This document shows, in pieces, positions 8,947 through 29,412 of a DNA stretch of 64,000 nucleotides. Both the position numbers and the translations under genes were made by a program. Source of the DNA: Synchiropus splendidus. Taxonomy: Eukaryota > Chordata > Actinopteri > Syngnathiformes > Callionymidae. The first letter of the stretch is position 1. Every line of letters starts with the position of its first letter. The DNA is taken from contig NC_071334.1 of NCBI RefSeq assembly GCF_027744825.2, positions 62,098,937 to 62,162,936 of the forward strand. Direction: 5' to 3'. The notes below the pieces were generated by a model, which ran no database searches, had not been told where the DNA came from, and saw only the letters and a program-made list of their open reading frames with translations.

Positions 8947-11900
8947 ATGGCGGAAGAGCTAGGGACAGGTGTGAAACAAGTCTCTATGGGTAAGCTAAAT
9001 GCTCTGCGCTCGCGTTAGCTAGCTTGCTAAACAGCATTCCCATTGTGACATGCGTGTAATAGCATGCTAGCTAATGCCGGGTTCTGCTCTTGCGCGATCA
9101 TTGGAGTTCCTGTAGACGTTTTAATTCACATTCGGCCATGGCATTTCATTTTCAGCGCGGGGGTTGTTTAAAGAAAACGCCTGCGAATTGAAACACGTTG
9201 TTCAGTATGTCATGACAGCTGTCATTCAGTCCATGAGCCCAACTGGGTCTCGCTTGTCCGTGTAGATTTTCAAGTCAACACTTCGCCAGTAAAATGGAAT
9301 TAACCGCATATAACTGCTTTCATCGGATATATATTAGTATTTTCAGAAAAGAAGTACAAAAGTATGTCATGTTTGTGGGTTATCATGATAGTCATACAGC
9401 TTTCTGGTTTTGTGGGGGTTTAATGGGAAGTGCGACGACATGTACCGAAATCGAAAGCAGAATCTGGGTTCAAGACAGTTGAGTATTTTTCTGAGATCCA
9501 GCAACGTGATGCTAATCTTCAGAAAATGTATTGTCCTTCTCTCACTATGTTCTGTTTCATTTTCGATCTTCCTACAAAGTTGCAATAATGAAACTTGGCA
9601 TAAAGGACAAGCGTAGTAACAGTTTTTCCGTGTGGTCAATACCCTATTGTTTTAACCATAAACGGTTCACTTCCTTATCTTGAGCTGTGTCCTAACTGTG
9701 ATTTAAAATGATCTGAAGCATGCATGGCAGCATATTTCCTCCTTTTGTTTAAAAAGTTTATGTCAGCACAAAAAAAATTAAGTTCCAGTCTCAATAATGA
9801 CCAATTGTTCTGCTTCTCAGGTGAGCTCTATGTTTCGGACAAATGTGGCAACGACCAGGATGGAGATGGCTCGGAACAAAAACCCTTCAAAACTGCTCTT
9901 AAGGTGACTGTCACTGATGCTTCTTACAATCATATTTTATTTATGCGTATTTTAGTGGTTGTTATAGATCGTTCAAAAGGTGCCACATTCAATTCCGTTA
10001 TGCCTCTTATGGGTTGTTTTTGATTGACCACCAACAGGCCCTGCTGTTTTTTGGAAAAGAGCCTTTCCCAACCATCTATGTGGACTCCCAGAAAGAGGGC
10101 GAGGTGGGTGAAAAGCGTATTGTTCAATAAGCTTTCTAGTTCAGTGTAGTTCCTGTCAATGTGCTTGAAAATCAATTTGGATTGAAGTGTTTTATTTCGC
10201 ACTGCGTGAATATGTTTTTGAAAGAATGGATGATCCTTGTGTATAATATTTGACCTGATGACTGACTTTATAATAGTGTACAGGTTAGGGCCCAACAAAG
10301 ACTTACTGTTGTGTTTGTGTTAATATCTAATCGCCAGGCCGTAAATGATGGTTCTCCATATCACAATAAAAGATAAATTGCTTTTATCTAACAATGTCTA
10401 ACAATTCGTCACCTAATGGCGCCAATTCATTTTCTTCTACGTATTCCTATTGGGTAACCTGGAAAACAAGCACAATGTTACTATCGCGTCCAACTTTGTC
10501 ATTAATAGGAGTTTTCCATCACTAGCTGATTTTATTGTCAGATGTTTTTTTAAATTTATTTTTTAAGCATATTTTTTTCTATGCAGAATTAGTTTTTTTT
10601 CTTTCTTTTTGTGTAGTTTTGGGTTATTTGTATATGATATCTGTGACTTAAAGGGAATAAAGAAATTGATGAAGAAATAATTTATTGTTTACTCTATTGT
10701 AATAGCATGTGGTGGAACAGGAACCGATGGAACTTTGTGGGGGGTAAAAAGACAAATGTGTTCTGGAAATCTGAAAACCTGAAGAAATAAGAAAGTATAA
10801 GAAAGTCAAAATTTTTAGACTGTAAATTCATGGCATTAAAGTTCACGTTGAATAAAAATGTCTCAACAGTGTTTTCAGATGTGCTTCCATATCCCGGTCC
10901 ACTTACACACTACCTGTGTATTAAATTATTTTGTAATCGTGTCCCCTATACTGTGTCCTCTCAGCGTTGGGCTGTAATCTCCAAGACTCAGATGAAGAAC
11001 GTGAAGAAGGCCTTTAACCGAGAGCAGATGAAGAACGATGCCAAGGACAAGAAAGAGGTTCATTTCCAACAGTCTTTTTAATTGATCTTGTCTGGTTCTT
11101 AATGCATGTGTGTAGTTAAATGGTGTATACCAGCCTTACAAAATACTTCTGCTGCTCAAAAGATTGCCATCCACTGTGAAATTTTCACAATGTGAAAATG
11201 TTTCATATCGGTTTTTACTGAATGATTTTCTTGACTGAGGTCTAGATACTAGCAGACTAAACGGTGACAGGAAAAAGCTGCACAAACTATACCTTGAAAG
11301 AGGGCCAACTGTGTCCTCAGCTCCACTCTTGACTGAGGGCACTGGGCAGCACAAAGACTGATCCACCCTCGCTGCATGAAGGAGCGATTCCACCGTTCTG
11401 TCAAAAAAAAAATCACTGCACTTTTTATTATTATTGAGAACAATAATGGCAATCTAAGAATATTATGTCCCCCTCTATACTTGCTATTTTAAACAAGCAT
11501 TATGTCTGTATGTTTAAATCATTCTGCGCAGGCTGAAGACAATGAAAGGAGGGAAAAAAACCTGGAGGAAGCCAAGAAAATAATGATTGAGATGGATCCT
11601 AGCCTGCCTGATCCTGAGACGGTGAGTCTTAGCAGTCTTCTCAACTGCTTTATTAAAAATTTTAACTTGAGGAGGTTGAATTTGGCCCATCAACAGGTGG
11701 CAGTTAAGAATCAACTGCCTGCTTGAGATATTTGAGTTCAGCACAAGAAAGCTGCCTTGAGAATCTGTTCTGGAGACAAGCATGGCTCTCTGTGTTTGTT
11801 GTATAAGATGAGTTAGACTTTTCACACAAAGTCAAGAACGTAACTGTAGTGCTGCTGTGAACAAGGTCAGTTTTCAAGCAAATTGAAAATTGTGAAGGTC

Positions 11901-14900
11901 AGAGTGTCTGCCAGAATTTTTTGTAACTTTGGTTACTCCCCGTAAATCAATCAGAATGCAGCTAATCTAGAAGAGATCCATCAGAGAAACAAGGAAGCAT
12001 TCCTTGGTAGCTTTCCAAGACCACTGCGATGACCTGTGTTGTGTCTTTCGCATTTTTCGATGTTTCCACTTTGTTTTAATACCTTTGATCACATGAGATT
12101 TCCTCTGCACAAAATAGATCTCATTCAAGCCGTGGTGGCGTGCCAAGAATGTTAACATGTAGCAGTAGGTGTGGCTTTATAAAAGGCTCTGTATGTACGG
12201 TATCTATTTTAGTTTGCACTTTACATGACGCTGCCCTTTTATATTTTGAAACCCCTCAAATCCTTGAATGTTTCCAGGTGAAAATCCATCTTCTGGAGGC
12301 AAAGAGAGGTCAGAGAGTGAAGGTGTTTGGTTGGGTCCACCGATTGAGGAGGCAGGGTGAGTGACAGTTTACTTGTGTTCTGTGTTTTCTTTTCTTCAAC
12401 TGAGGTCCCTCCTGTTTATATCAATTACACAGGGAAAAACCTGATGTTCATCGTGCTGAGAGATGGAACTGGTTTCCTCCAGTGTGTCCTGTCTGATAAG
12501 CTGGTATTAACACTTCTTATATACAAACACGGTCGCACTTTAGACTAGGGAACATTTACGTCCAGCAGAAGAACATTTATCAATCAGCTGTTGACTGACT
12601 TTCTCTTCAGTGCCAGTGCTACAATGGCGTGATTCTGTCCACTGAAAGTACAGTTGCTCTGTATGGGACTGTGACTCCAGTCCCTGAAGGAAAATCGGTA
12701 AGTGAACCCCCCCATGTATGAGAGTTCTTTATAAAGCAGTGGAATATGTGCCTCTTGCATTTGACTAATGGAAAAACAAAATGTTTTACTTTATAAGTCA
12801 TAAGATCCCTATGTGGCTGTGTTTCTAGAGCCTAGATTATTTTAACGTCAAATATTTTTCCAAATTTAGATGCTCCTGCAGTGTCTGTTAATAAACCGTC
12901 ATCTTTTTAGACACCAATAAGTCGTGTTATTAAAATGCAGTGGTGACAGACAGCCCTGTTTGTCTTCTTCTCCAGGCGCCGGGAGGTCATGAGCTCCACT
13001 GTGACTTCTGGGAACTGATTGGTTTGGCCCCTGCTGGCGGCGCTGACAACCTTCTGAACGAAGAGTCCGATGTTGACGTCCAGCTGAACAACCGACACAT
13101 GATGATCAGAGGGGAGAACGTCTCCAAGATCCTCCGAGTCCGATCTACTGTCACTCAGTGCTTCAGAGACCACTTCTTCAGCCGCGCCTACTACGAGGTG
13201 AGCCGCACGTTTCAGTTCACTCTGGATTGTTATTCCGTTTAACCTGAAAGCAGTTTTTTTTTAACAATGACTTCTTGTTTGTGCAGATCACTCCCCCCAC
13301 GATGGTGCAGACTCAGGTGGAGGGTGGCTCCACACTCTTTAGTTTCAACTATTTTGGCGAAGACGCATACCTGACGCAGTCGTCCCAGCTCTACCTGGAG
13401 ACATGCATACCTGCGCTGGGCGACAGCTTCTGCATCGCCCAGTCCTACCGGGCTGAGCAGTCTCGCACTCGCAGACACCTGGCTGAGTGAGTGTGACACT
13501 CTCCACGCCTTCACAAGTAGCTTTGTCTGGCACAATTTGCATTTCTAAACTCACCTAGTAGTAAAGAGCTTTTCAACCAATAAAATGGCAGTTGCTTATT
13601 TCAGGCAGAACTGACACGACTTGTTTTCTTGTCAGCGTTCCAACACCACAGCTCTTTCCAATTTCATTTTACAATCTTGTCTTTCTTGTTGTTACCAACT
13701 TCAGTGTATTATAACTGTGTTTTAGGATCATGCTCCAATTCACCACATGAAATGTTTGACAGGTGTATTTAGATATATGTCATACTGACCCAGGTTACAA
13801 AATATATTTAACAACCAAATAACATCAGTATTTGCGCTAAAAACATTTGACAAACCTAACAAACCATGGAAACATCACAGAGTCGTAACCTCTGAACAGA
13901 CACAATGTATTTATGGCCAAAGGTTTTGGTTCAAGCAGTGCCTGCTTTATCTCCACTCTGCTTGCAGGTACACTCACATCGAGGCTGAGTGTCCTTTCAT
14001 CACCTTCGAGGATCTCCTCAACCGCCTGGAGGACCTTGTTTGTGACGTGGTGGACCGAGTCTTGAAATCACCAGCTGCTCAACTGCTCTACGACATCAAC
14101 CCTGTACGTCACATTAGCTGTCTGCAAGCATCTGTGGCTTTGAAAATTAATGTCAGATCCACTGAATACTATTTAAGAAGCCATTAGATTTATATGAAGG
14201 AAATATACGTACGAGTATGAGACAGTGATTGTAGACATCATTATGCAGCGTCTCACTCACTCTTGCACCATCTTTGTTATCAGGACTTCAAACCTCCCAA
14301 GAGACCTTTCAAGAGGATGAACTACACTGAAGCCATCGAGTGGCTCAGAGAACACGACATCAAGAAGGAAGATGGCACCTACTATGAGTTTGGAGAGGTA
14401 AACATCTTTTTTCTACTCTTAAAAACACCAGCAATGACCACTGGTGATGAAGCGATGAGGAAAGCTGCAATTGTTTAGTGTGAAGTGCAATATAAGCCTT
14501 AACCACTAGGGGTCAGTGTTGTCTGAACTTCATGGAATCCGTTTTCCTTGGATTAAAAAAAAAGCGGTTCGCGGAGAACATCTGGAAATAGGATGTGAAC
14601 AGGTGTCTGTCCATGTTTAGGACATCCCAGAGGCTCCAGAGCGATTGATGACAGACTCCATCAACGAGACAATCCTGCTTTGTCGCTTCCCAGCTGAGAT
14701 CAAGTCGTTCTACATGCAGCGCTGCCCTGAAGATCGACGCCTCACAGAGTCGGTATGTCTCGCCAGAAATATCTGTAGCTGAGAAGCACCTGTTTGCATT
14801 TTTAGACTTGAAAGACCAGTCTTTGTTGAAGGATCCGAATGGAGCGTTTTCTGAGCTTAGCAGCACACAGGTGTCGGGCTCTAACTCACTTTGTCATTGT

Positions 14901-17079
14901 GTGTTCGTCAAGGTGGATGTGTTGATGCCAAATGTTGGAGAAATTGTCGGAGGATCAATGCGTATCTGGGATCCTGAGGAGCTGCTGGAGGGATACAAGA
15001 GGGAGGGTATTGACCCAACCCCCTACTACTGGTATACAGACCAGGTAAAGACCGTCATTGATGTCCAACTGTGTATTCATACCAACCTTTATCTGTTGTA
15101 GCAGAACAAAGACCTTGACCTACAGCTATTTAAACGAAAAAAATTGCAACCAGCGGTTCTTTCAAAACCTTCTTACCTCCCTTGTTTGCTGCCAGACTTG
15201 CTATATATGGGGACAGCCAAGGACCTTATGTGGACCAGACTAACCAAGCCAACTTTATATGTGTGTTAGGAATGAAAACATTAATGTCAGAACCTTGGTC
15301 ACTGTGAGGATGCATGAAGCCCACTTTTCGGAACCACTCAGAAGGTGCCATGGCATTTAGAGCGTGTGGTTGTGTTTTGCAACAACTGTGGCTGGAAGCA
15401 CAAATATTCGCTCACTGAGCATGAAAGATTTCAGCACTGTCGAAGGACAAAGGTTTAAATTAGCTTACCTTTGCCTGGCTTTTGACAGTCTTTGCTGAGG
15501 GCTATTTTTACATACAGTGGAACCTCGGTTCTCGACCACAATCCGTTCCAGACGGCCTTTGAGAAGCGATTTGTTCGAAATCTGAATCAATTTTTCCCAT
15601 TACAATTAATGGAAAAAGAAATAATGCATTCCAAGCCTTAAAATAGGCTTTTGTAGGAGTGAATGTAGTGACGTCTCTCCAGAAGTGAAGAGGTGCCCGG
15701 TGCGTATCCAGCTCTGAATGTGCGCTTCTGTGCAGTTTGGCTGTGACACAGTCATAAACCAAGTAACGCTCTGTCCCAGACTCGCCTCATCCCTGTCCCA
15801 GCTCCAGCCCACAACAGGACATCAAACCCTGGAGTGAGCGCTCCAGCACCTCCCCTGTGACACTCTACCACGGTCCAGTGTGGAGACAGGAAAGGTTTTA
15901 CACCTCAATATGAAGAAAAAACAGTCAGTAAATGTAGCTAACGGGACACGTCTGCATACAGAGGCTGTGTTATACACAATAACAAAGCGCGTTGTGGGTC
16001 AGCTGATCGGTCCGTGCATGTTATGGTTTTTCCAGCTTTTTTCGGGGCCGTTCGAGTTCTGGATTTTCGTTCGGAATCTGAAGCAAAAAAATCTCTAAAT
16101 TTTTGTTCAAACTCTGATTTGTTCGAATTCTGGGACGTTCGAAAACCGAGGTACCACTGTACTTCATTTTAGGACTTGACGACTATGGAAAAAATGACAG
16201 TCGAGATTATGTTTTATTCATATCGTAATCACCATTATTCAAATGATTATTCAACGATTTAATATTTTGCTTTTGTTTAACATTCAAACTTAATTGAACA
16301 ATGAACTACGCTAAAACAATGCGTAAAATATTAATATTTAACAGTTATATTTAGCCATCATGTTGGTTAAAGGTTTCTCTCTCGTAACACCAATAGTTTG
16401 CCTTTAGAGAACTGTGGAGACAGGAAACAATATTTGGTTGTGATGCAAAGATTTTTCTGCTATGATGTTGTAAGCTGTGGTGTCACAATCCAAGTTTTTT
16501 TTAGTCATTTTTCATGCGATCATGAGAGAAAAGAAATCACTCCTTTGATTATAAACCTTCCATATTTAAGCCCTTTCACTGACAGGCTGAGCTGAGGGTC
16601 TCACTCTGTGTAGCAGGCTCACCGTGCCTTCCAGAGTAGCTTCCCTCCGGTCAATTTTCACAGGGATGAGGCATGGTGCGGCATTTGGGTACATCGGGAC
16701 AAAATGACAACAGCTGGGGCGTTTGACTAGATATTTGTTCATGACGATTATGACGTTTTCATAATCGTAGAAAGACATACTCGTAATCCTGATAAATATT
16801 TGATTAACTGACCAGCCCTGCTTCTTTTTAAACTTTCAAGATTTCCATGAGATAATAAGTCACATTGAAACTGCATTGAAGTTTGATTGTTGTATACGCC
16901 CCTGTTTTGCATGGATGCTGACGTGTTAATGTGCGTGTGTGTTTCAGAGGAAGTATGGTTCATGTCCCCATGGTGGTTATGGCTTGGGACTGGAGCGTTT
17001 CCTCACCTGGCTGCTGAACAGACATCACATTAGAGATGTCTGCCTGTACCCACGGTTCATCCAGCGTTGCCGGCCATAA
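8947..17079 (+). CDS. nars1: Asparaginyl-tRNA synthetase, cytoplasmic, 15 coding exons
   Basis: Exons: 8947-8989, 9821-9903, 10038-10103, 10965-11057, 11532-11621, 12278-12356, 12433-12503, 12611-12697, 12976-13197, 13287-13486, 13968-14103, 14284-14397, 14621-14752, 14913-15044, 16948-17079. All join in phase to 559 residues (human 548). The enzyme charges tRNA-Asn with asparagine using ATP. Order: eukaryote-specific N-terminal extension with a Lys/Glu-rich helix (residues about 1-125); OB-fold anticodon-binding domain from 126 ([16 protein letters not shown]); class II catalytic core from about 240, with motif 2 in [21 protein letters not shown] and motif 3 in [10 protein letters not shown] (525-534). 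The first exon encodes a slightly different N-terminus ([14 protein letters not shown]) from human. The exon 4 donor (GAG|GTTCAT) is weak but no other fits. The last intron (1.9 kb) is expanded by two transposon remnants. Confidence 0.97.
15515..16159. mobile_element. Tigger/pogo-like miniature transposon in nars1 intron 14
   Basis: The element opens with CAGTGGAACCTCGGTTCTCGAC and closes with the inverse of CAGTGGTACCTCGGTTTTCG, an inverted repeat of about 22 bases with three or four differences. It is flanked on both sides by TA, the target duplication of the Tc1/mariner superfamily. The TIR sequence is of the type known from Tigger (pogo) elements. About 645 bp, no transposase frame, so non-autonomous. 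Confidence 0.85.
16165..16823. mobile_element. Probable hAT-like remnant in nars1 intron 14
   Basis: An AT-rich block with repeated CGATTA/TAATCG-type motifs ends in GACCAGCCCTGC, the reverse complement of a CAGGGCTGG-type terminus common to fish hAT elements. The left end is not defined and could have been disrupted by the adjacent Tigger-like insertion. Confidence 0.4.
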
Positions 17080-17239
17080 GCAAGGCTTAATATTCTTGTC
17101 CTGAACAACCACATTCTCTGGCCCAGTGTCACTGTTGTTTCATCATGTTATCTAAGTATGAGGCGGGAAATCGACCACAAGAGCTTAACTTGTATCTCGT
17201 GTTTCTTGTGTCTGCTGCTGTCTAAAAGCGCTGCACTCA

Positions 17240-17245
17240 AATAAA
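17240..17245 (+). terminator. nars1: nars1 poly(A) signal
   Basis: Canonical AATAAA lies 160 bases after the nars1 stop, followed by a C/T- and GT-rich stretch. Confidence 0.75.
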
Positions 17246-17259
17246 CCTGGACACGTACA

Positions 17260-18134
17260 CACAACGTCTGCTTTGCTTTTCCTCCTCCTATTTGAATGCT
17301 TTTATTGGAATGTCTGATCAGATTTAGCGGGGTTTTTTTGTCCAAAACTCAACAACAACTGAATCGTCTGTCACAGACACACACCTGATTTATTAGTTGT
17401 TGGTAAATTAAGACCGATGGACTGATCAAAGAGAACTCTTGGATTAGTTCTTCACGACATACAGGCATGTCCTGGTGTAAAATCTTTCCAACGCTGTGTG
17501 GGTGTGTGTGTTAATGGAGTCGGAAGGAAGATATGACTTCTCAAGTGTGGCAAAACAAATATAATCGACAGCCACATCGTGTGAGTCAGTGACGTTAAAT
17601 GGTGGTCTTTTGTGTTTTCATGAATCATTTTTTAAAAATCATGTTATTTAAAGCAAAACATTTCGATGGGCGTCAAGAGCGGGGGGCGTGCACCTAGTGT
17701 GACGTCAGGAAACGATAAGGATCTTTGTCAAGTCCGTAATAGGAAACAAAATACACAGTAGACTTTATAACAATAAAAGCCAATGACGCTGTCCGCTAAA
17801 CGCGTATATTTGCTCAAGTTCAGATAAATGGCCGGGTTTGCCTTTTCATACTAACACGCATCGTGAGATCATTAAAATTACGGACTATATTGCCTATTTT
17901 GGCATAATGTCTTGATAGAAATATTTTATTTTGAAAGACTGCACCGGAAATGCAAATGGTGTCACTTGACTTGGTGAAAGTGTCACGGCCAACTGACAGA
18001 GCTGGAGGAATCTGGTTGAATGCGTTTCAGGACACGCACGCGGCTGATACAGTTGTGGGGTCCGGAGCGGGGGTCCAATCATCGCCCCCCATCAGACAGA
18101 GGCTTATTCGGCTTGGAAACAGAACACTAGGACG
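17260..18134 (+). promoter_or_regulatory. fech: nars1-fech intergenic region with fech promoter
   Basis: The interval holds no gene. A palindromic CRE (TGACGTCA) occurs at 17700-17707. Sequence near the fech start is moderately GC-rich with no evident TATA box. The CRE is 428 bases upstream of the ATG; whether it acts on fech is inference. Confidence 0.5.

Positions 18135-25767
<7,633 letters not shown>

Positions 25768-25795
<28 letters not shown>
25768..25795 (+). repeat. (CA)14 directly after the fech stop codon
   Basis: The dinucleotide tract starts at the base after TAA and runs to 25795, so length changes would alter the very start of the 3' UTR. Confidence 0.95.
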
Positions 25796-27118
25796 GCTCT
25801 TCCTTTAGTGTAAACTACATGCAAGGAAACGGCTCGCAACAAATGACAGCATCAAAAAAATGCAGCTCCGTAAAGCTGCGTTGCGGCTGTGGAAACAAGC
25901 CTTCTGCTCCTGCAGCCCAGGACAAACGCACATCTGTTAGAGTCCTGCTTGTCAATCAACAGCCCAGAATGAATTGGGGTAAACGTGGGAAGAGAGCGGT
26001 CAGTGTTGCTGTGACAGTGGTAACAGACCCTGGACTTCCTGCTTCAGATATTTGTTCTCTTCCCTCAACATCTGCTCAAGCAACCGAAGCATCACGCTCA
26101 CTCGGCTGTTTTAGGACCCTTCTGTCAGCCAGGAACTTTCTTGTCCTTGAAGGCTGTAGGAGAAGAATCTCTGTGGTGAGGTTCCTTCAGGGAACAAGCC
26201 TGCGAGAGCTGCATCCAGTCCAAGCTTGTTTACATTCCACCTCGGGCCCCTTGTTCAACCCTCCACCTGTGTTAGCGTCACACTGGTTTGTTTTTTCCAG
26301 CCGCTTCTCTTTACCTTCACAGCTCCTCAAAGCAACAAACAATTGTATTTGCCCACTAAATGCGAACCAGTAGTTAGAGTCTCATCATCTGTCTGATAAC
26401 TAAAAACCAGACATCAGAATGATGTTGGAGTGAAAGAGACTTTTCTTTTGTGTGTCTGTTTGGCAGACAAAGGCTGGGTTTCTATAAATGTTAGCGTTAC
26501 CTTGACAATGTGCCTTTCACACCGGCTTACAAGTAATGGATACATGTGAACATGTATACGTGCAGTGGTCACTTCCTGCGTGCTGTGATGGTGATGGAGT
26601 CCAGCGCTCACCTGTCAGATTCCACCACAGTCACAGCTGCTTCGTTCCTGCTGTGATCTGAAACGCCGATTGTTCATCCACGACAGGAAGCACTTGTGAA
26701 CACAGCCGTGTTTAAAGCTGGCTATTCACATCCGTCAGAGTTGTGAGATGTCGTTGGTGCGGCCATGGTGCTGGTGAGGGGCTTCATCTCCCCCTGCCAA
26801 CTCTCATAATCCTGACTGTGTCTTCCAACGTCATGCAAACCGTCTGACTTCGCTGAGTTCTTGACTTCTTCCACCGGGTTCTCTGGAATCCAAATTCACT
26901 TCAGGTCACAGCAGGATGACGAATGGTTCTTTTCTCTCATTCTTACTGCTTCTTTTCATGGCTGTGTGATGTTCTTTAGTGCTTTGGTTTCGACTAATTT
27001 ATTTTTGTTTATGTGTCAAAGAGCACATGAAGCGCTTGTCTCGTACATTTATTTTTATAACTCATAAAAAATGTTGAAAGATGCTATGGTGTGCTAAAAA
27101 GTCTTCCTGTTGAATAAA
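25796..27118 (+). other. fech: Probable fech 3' UTR
   Basis: No further gene is recognisable. A canonical AATAAA at 27113-27118 is the first clear poly(A) signal seen after the fech stop, suggesting a 3' UTR of about 1.35 kb. The 184-residue open frame at 25819-26373 has no family resemblance and is taken as chance. Confidence 0.5.
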
Positions 27119-27480
27119 ACTTAAAAAGGAAAAAATTAAACTGTATGTGATGCTGTCTTTGTGGACTATTTCCTTCCTAATAATTTATTTTTCTGAACTA
27201 CACTATTTCTTTCCAGAATATATATTGTATTATATTATATTATATTAGGGTGGGATTTGATTAAAAAACCCATACATACATTTAAACAACAGAATATTGT
27301 TTATTTTGCATCAGTTTGACTATAAATCAGGATGGTGGCTATATTCAAGTTTTTATATCACCTTGTTTAAACTAAAGCTCTTTTAATGTCTTGAAAATAT
27401 TTGTATAAGAATTTCAATTTTATAAGAATTTCAAGTCCATTCAGATTAGTGGAAACCCTGGTCACTGTGTAGTGAAAAAC

Positions 27481-27530
27481 ATCCCTGAACAAAAGCAAAC
27501 AGATGCTTTTGTTTGCTTTTGTTCAGGGAT
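27481..27530. repeat. Perfect 20-bp inverted repeat with 10-base loop
   Basis: ATCCCTGAACAAAAGCAAAC (27481-27500) is followed after ten bases by its exact reverse complement (27511-27530). The RNA of either strand could fold into a 20-bp hairpin. It lies about 360 bases past the fech poly(A) signal. Confidence 0.9.
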
Positions 27531-28139
27531 TCCTCCATGTTTGTTGTTGTTCCACTGTTGCTATTGTTGCACTTACAAAGATTCTGTGTTATCTGGAGAG
27601 CAAACTGTTAAATTACATTAATTTTTTGTTGTAAATAATGAATCATAATAATCTTGTAATTAATTAATCGTAATTAACTCATTAAAAACTAATTATTCTA
27701 TATATATAAAATATATTATATTGGTATCAAATGCTCATCAAAGCCAGGTGGTTCCATTTTTGAAACTGTCTTTCACAGAGTTACTTGCTTTTGAAGTTGG
27801 TGTTATGATCATAAAAAAAGCCACCGTCCACCCACCAAACCATAGTTCCAGTATCTAATGTGGCATCGTGGGAAGAGGGTAACACCCCACCCCACCCCAC
27901 CACACCCCAGCTGCCCTGATACCTTTTGTTTTGGAAGTACATTATTTACCTCCATATCAAACCTCAACTCACTTGAAGCAGCTCACGTCATGTCACATGC
28001 ACAACATGTTGAACAATGACTTGCTGTCACAGTCATTTCTAGGTTTTGTATCTAGATTTGAATGGTAACACTTGCAGTCGGTTGTGATGTTGCACTCCCA
28101 CGATACGCTCCACTATATACATGGCACTGACGGTCCCAT

Positions 28140-28600
28140 ATCTGACCATTCTTCTCTCCCTTCCAATCTCCTCCGCCCTCTCCCTTGTGTTCCCTTCTTT
28201 TCCAATATTTTCCTTATTTTCCCACCTCCCCCACCTTCCCTCCACACCTTTCCATTCATTCCTGTAACGTTCCCTCCTCCTCCCGTCCTCTCTCTCTTTT
28301 TTTTTTTTCCCCAGCAGTCCCCCTGCGGTGCAGCAATCACCTCTGCTGCTGTTGATTAAGCTGAGAGAGATTGGCTGTCCACGACCCAATAACCCCTGAG
28401 GGTGCTCCCCCTCCGCCCCTCGTGTTGTCCAACCGCCCAACATCTCAGCTACAGTCTCTGCTTTCATTCCATTTAGCTCCTCAACAACCACTTTCTCTTA
28501 TCCTCTCACGTCTCCCTCTTGCTGTTCCTCCTCCTGCTGCCCTCCTCTTCACTTCCGTCGCCTTGCCTCCGCCGCCTCCTTCCAAACATCAGTATGAAAA
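28140..28600 (+). repeat. Pyrimidine-rich tract
   Basis: The plus strand is dominated by C and T (runs such as CTCCTCCTCCCGTCCTCTCT, then a T tract), with a short mixed interruption at about 28320-28420. The opposite-strand frame at 28039-28491 (Lys/Glu/Arg/Gly-rich) is a by-product of this bias. Confidence 0.8.
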
Positions 28601-29381
28601 TTCTTGAATGAAAAAGTCTTTTAGAGGCAAAAGGCAGCATTCTTGACACCAAACATGTACACAGATTTAAGACATAAAGAGTCAGGTTGGGTCACATTCT
28701 GGGCTCCAGTCTGTCATCGAAACACTCTGGATCCTGGGATGTGTTTCTTTACTTGGAATCACGTTTGTCGGGTGGAAGGAACCAGAGTGATTTAGGAAAG
28801 GGCCACTACTGTATTCTCATGCAGGACAAACAGGGCTGGTGCTTGAGCACCACTTGGGGCGGTAGCTGTGTGTGAGCCTCTCTGATATAGCTGGGAGGAA
28901 AGCCATTCTGCTCGCCCAGACAACCATGCAAAATCCAACTGTAAAACTCACTTTGGGACCAGGTTCCACAGTCAGCCTCCCCGACACTGTGGCCTCAGTT
29001 GGAGGACACAACAGTCGAGTGACGCTCTTCATCCAAGGATTTAAAGCGTCTCAGTGCGTCTTTGAGTCACCGGAACTCAAGCACTCTGGCTGCAGAGCTG
29101 TCCCTGCCACCTTTGATGAAAACAATCAGCAATAGAAATTGCATTTGACTCCATAATAAGAGCTTTAATGGTTGCGATGCAGCATGAGAGATACATTCAG
29201 GGAGGCTGTCATTACATCACAGGAGCCATTGTAAGTCAAACACTGTGACAGTGTATGGGACTCAGGTCTGTGGTGAGGGAGAGAATGTTTGGTGGAGAAA
29301 AGCTTAGCGGCTTCAGTCTGACGGTGAACATGATTCTGATGCTATTAATGCTCAAATCTCTCCTCCTTCTGTGTTGATGGA

Positions 29382-29408
<27 letters not shown>
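29382..29408 (+). repeat. (GT)n microsatellite
   Basis: About thirteen uninterrupted GT units, followed by GCGTGCG. Confidence 0.95.

Positions 29409-29412
<4 letters not shown>

Noticed and set aside
14502..14517. CTCF-like CCACTAGGGGTCAGTG in nars1 intron 12
   Set aside because: It breaks the essential GGC of the core (GTC instead), so it is weaker than the fech site.
25819..26373. 184-codon open frame after fech
   Set aside because: Lies between the fech stop and its poly(A) signal; no similarity recognised and no splice or start context; treated as 3' UTR.
28039..28491. 150-codon minus-strand open frame
   Set aside because: Lys/Glu/Arg/Gly-rich product of the pyrimidine-rich plus strand; no domain or splice context.
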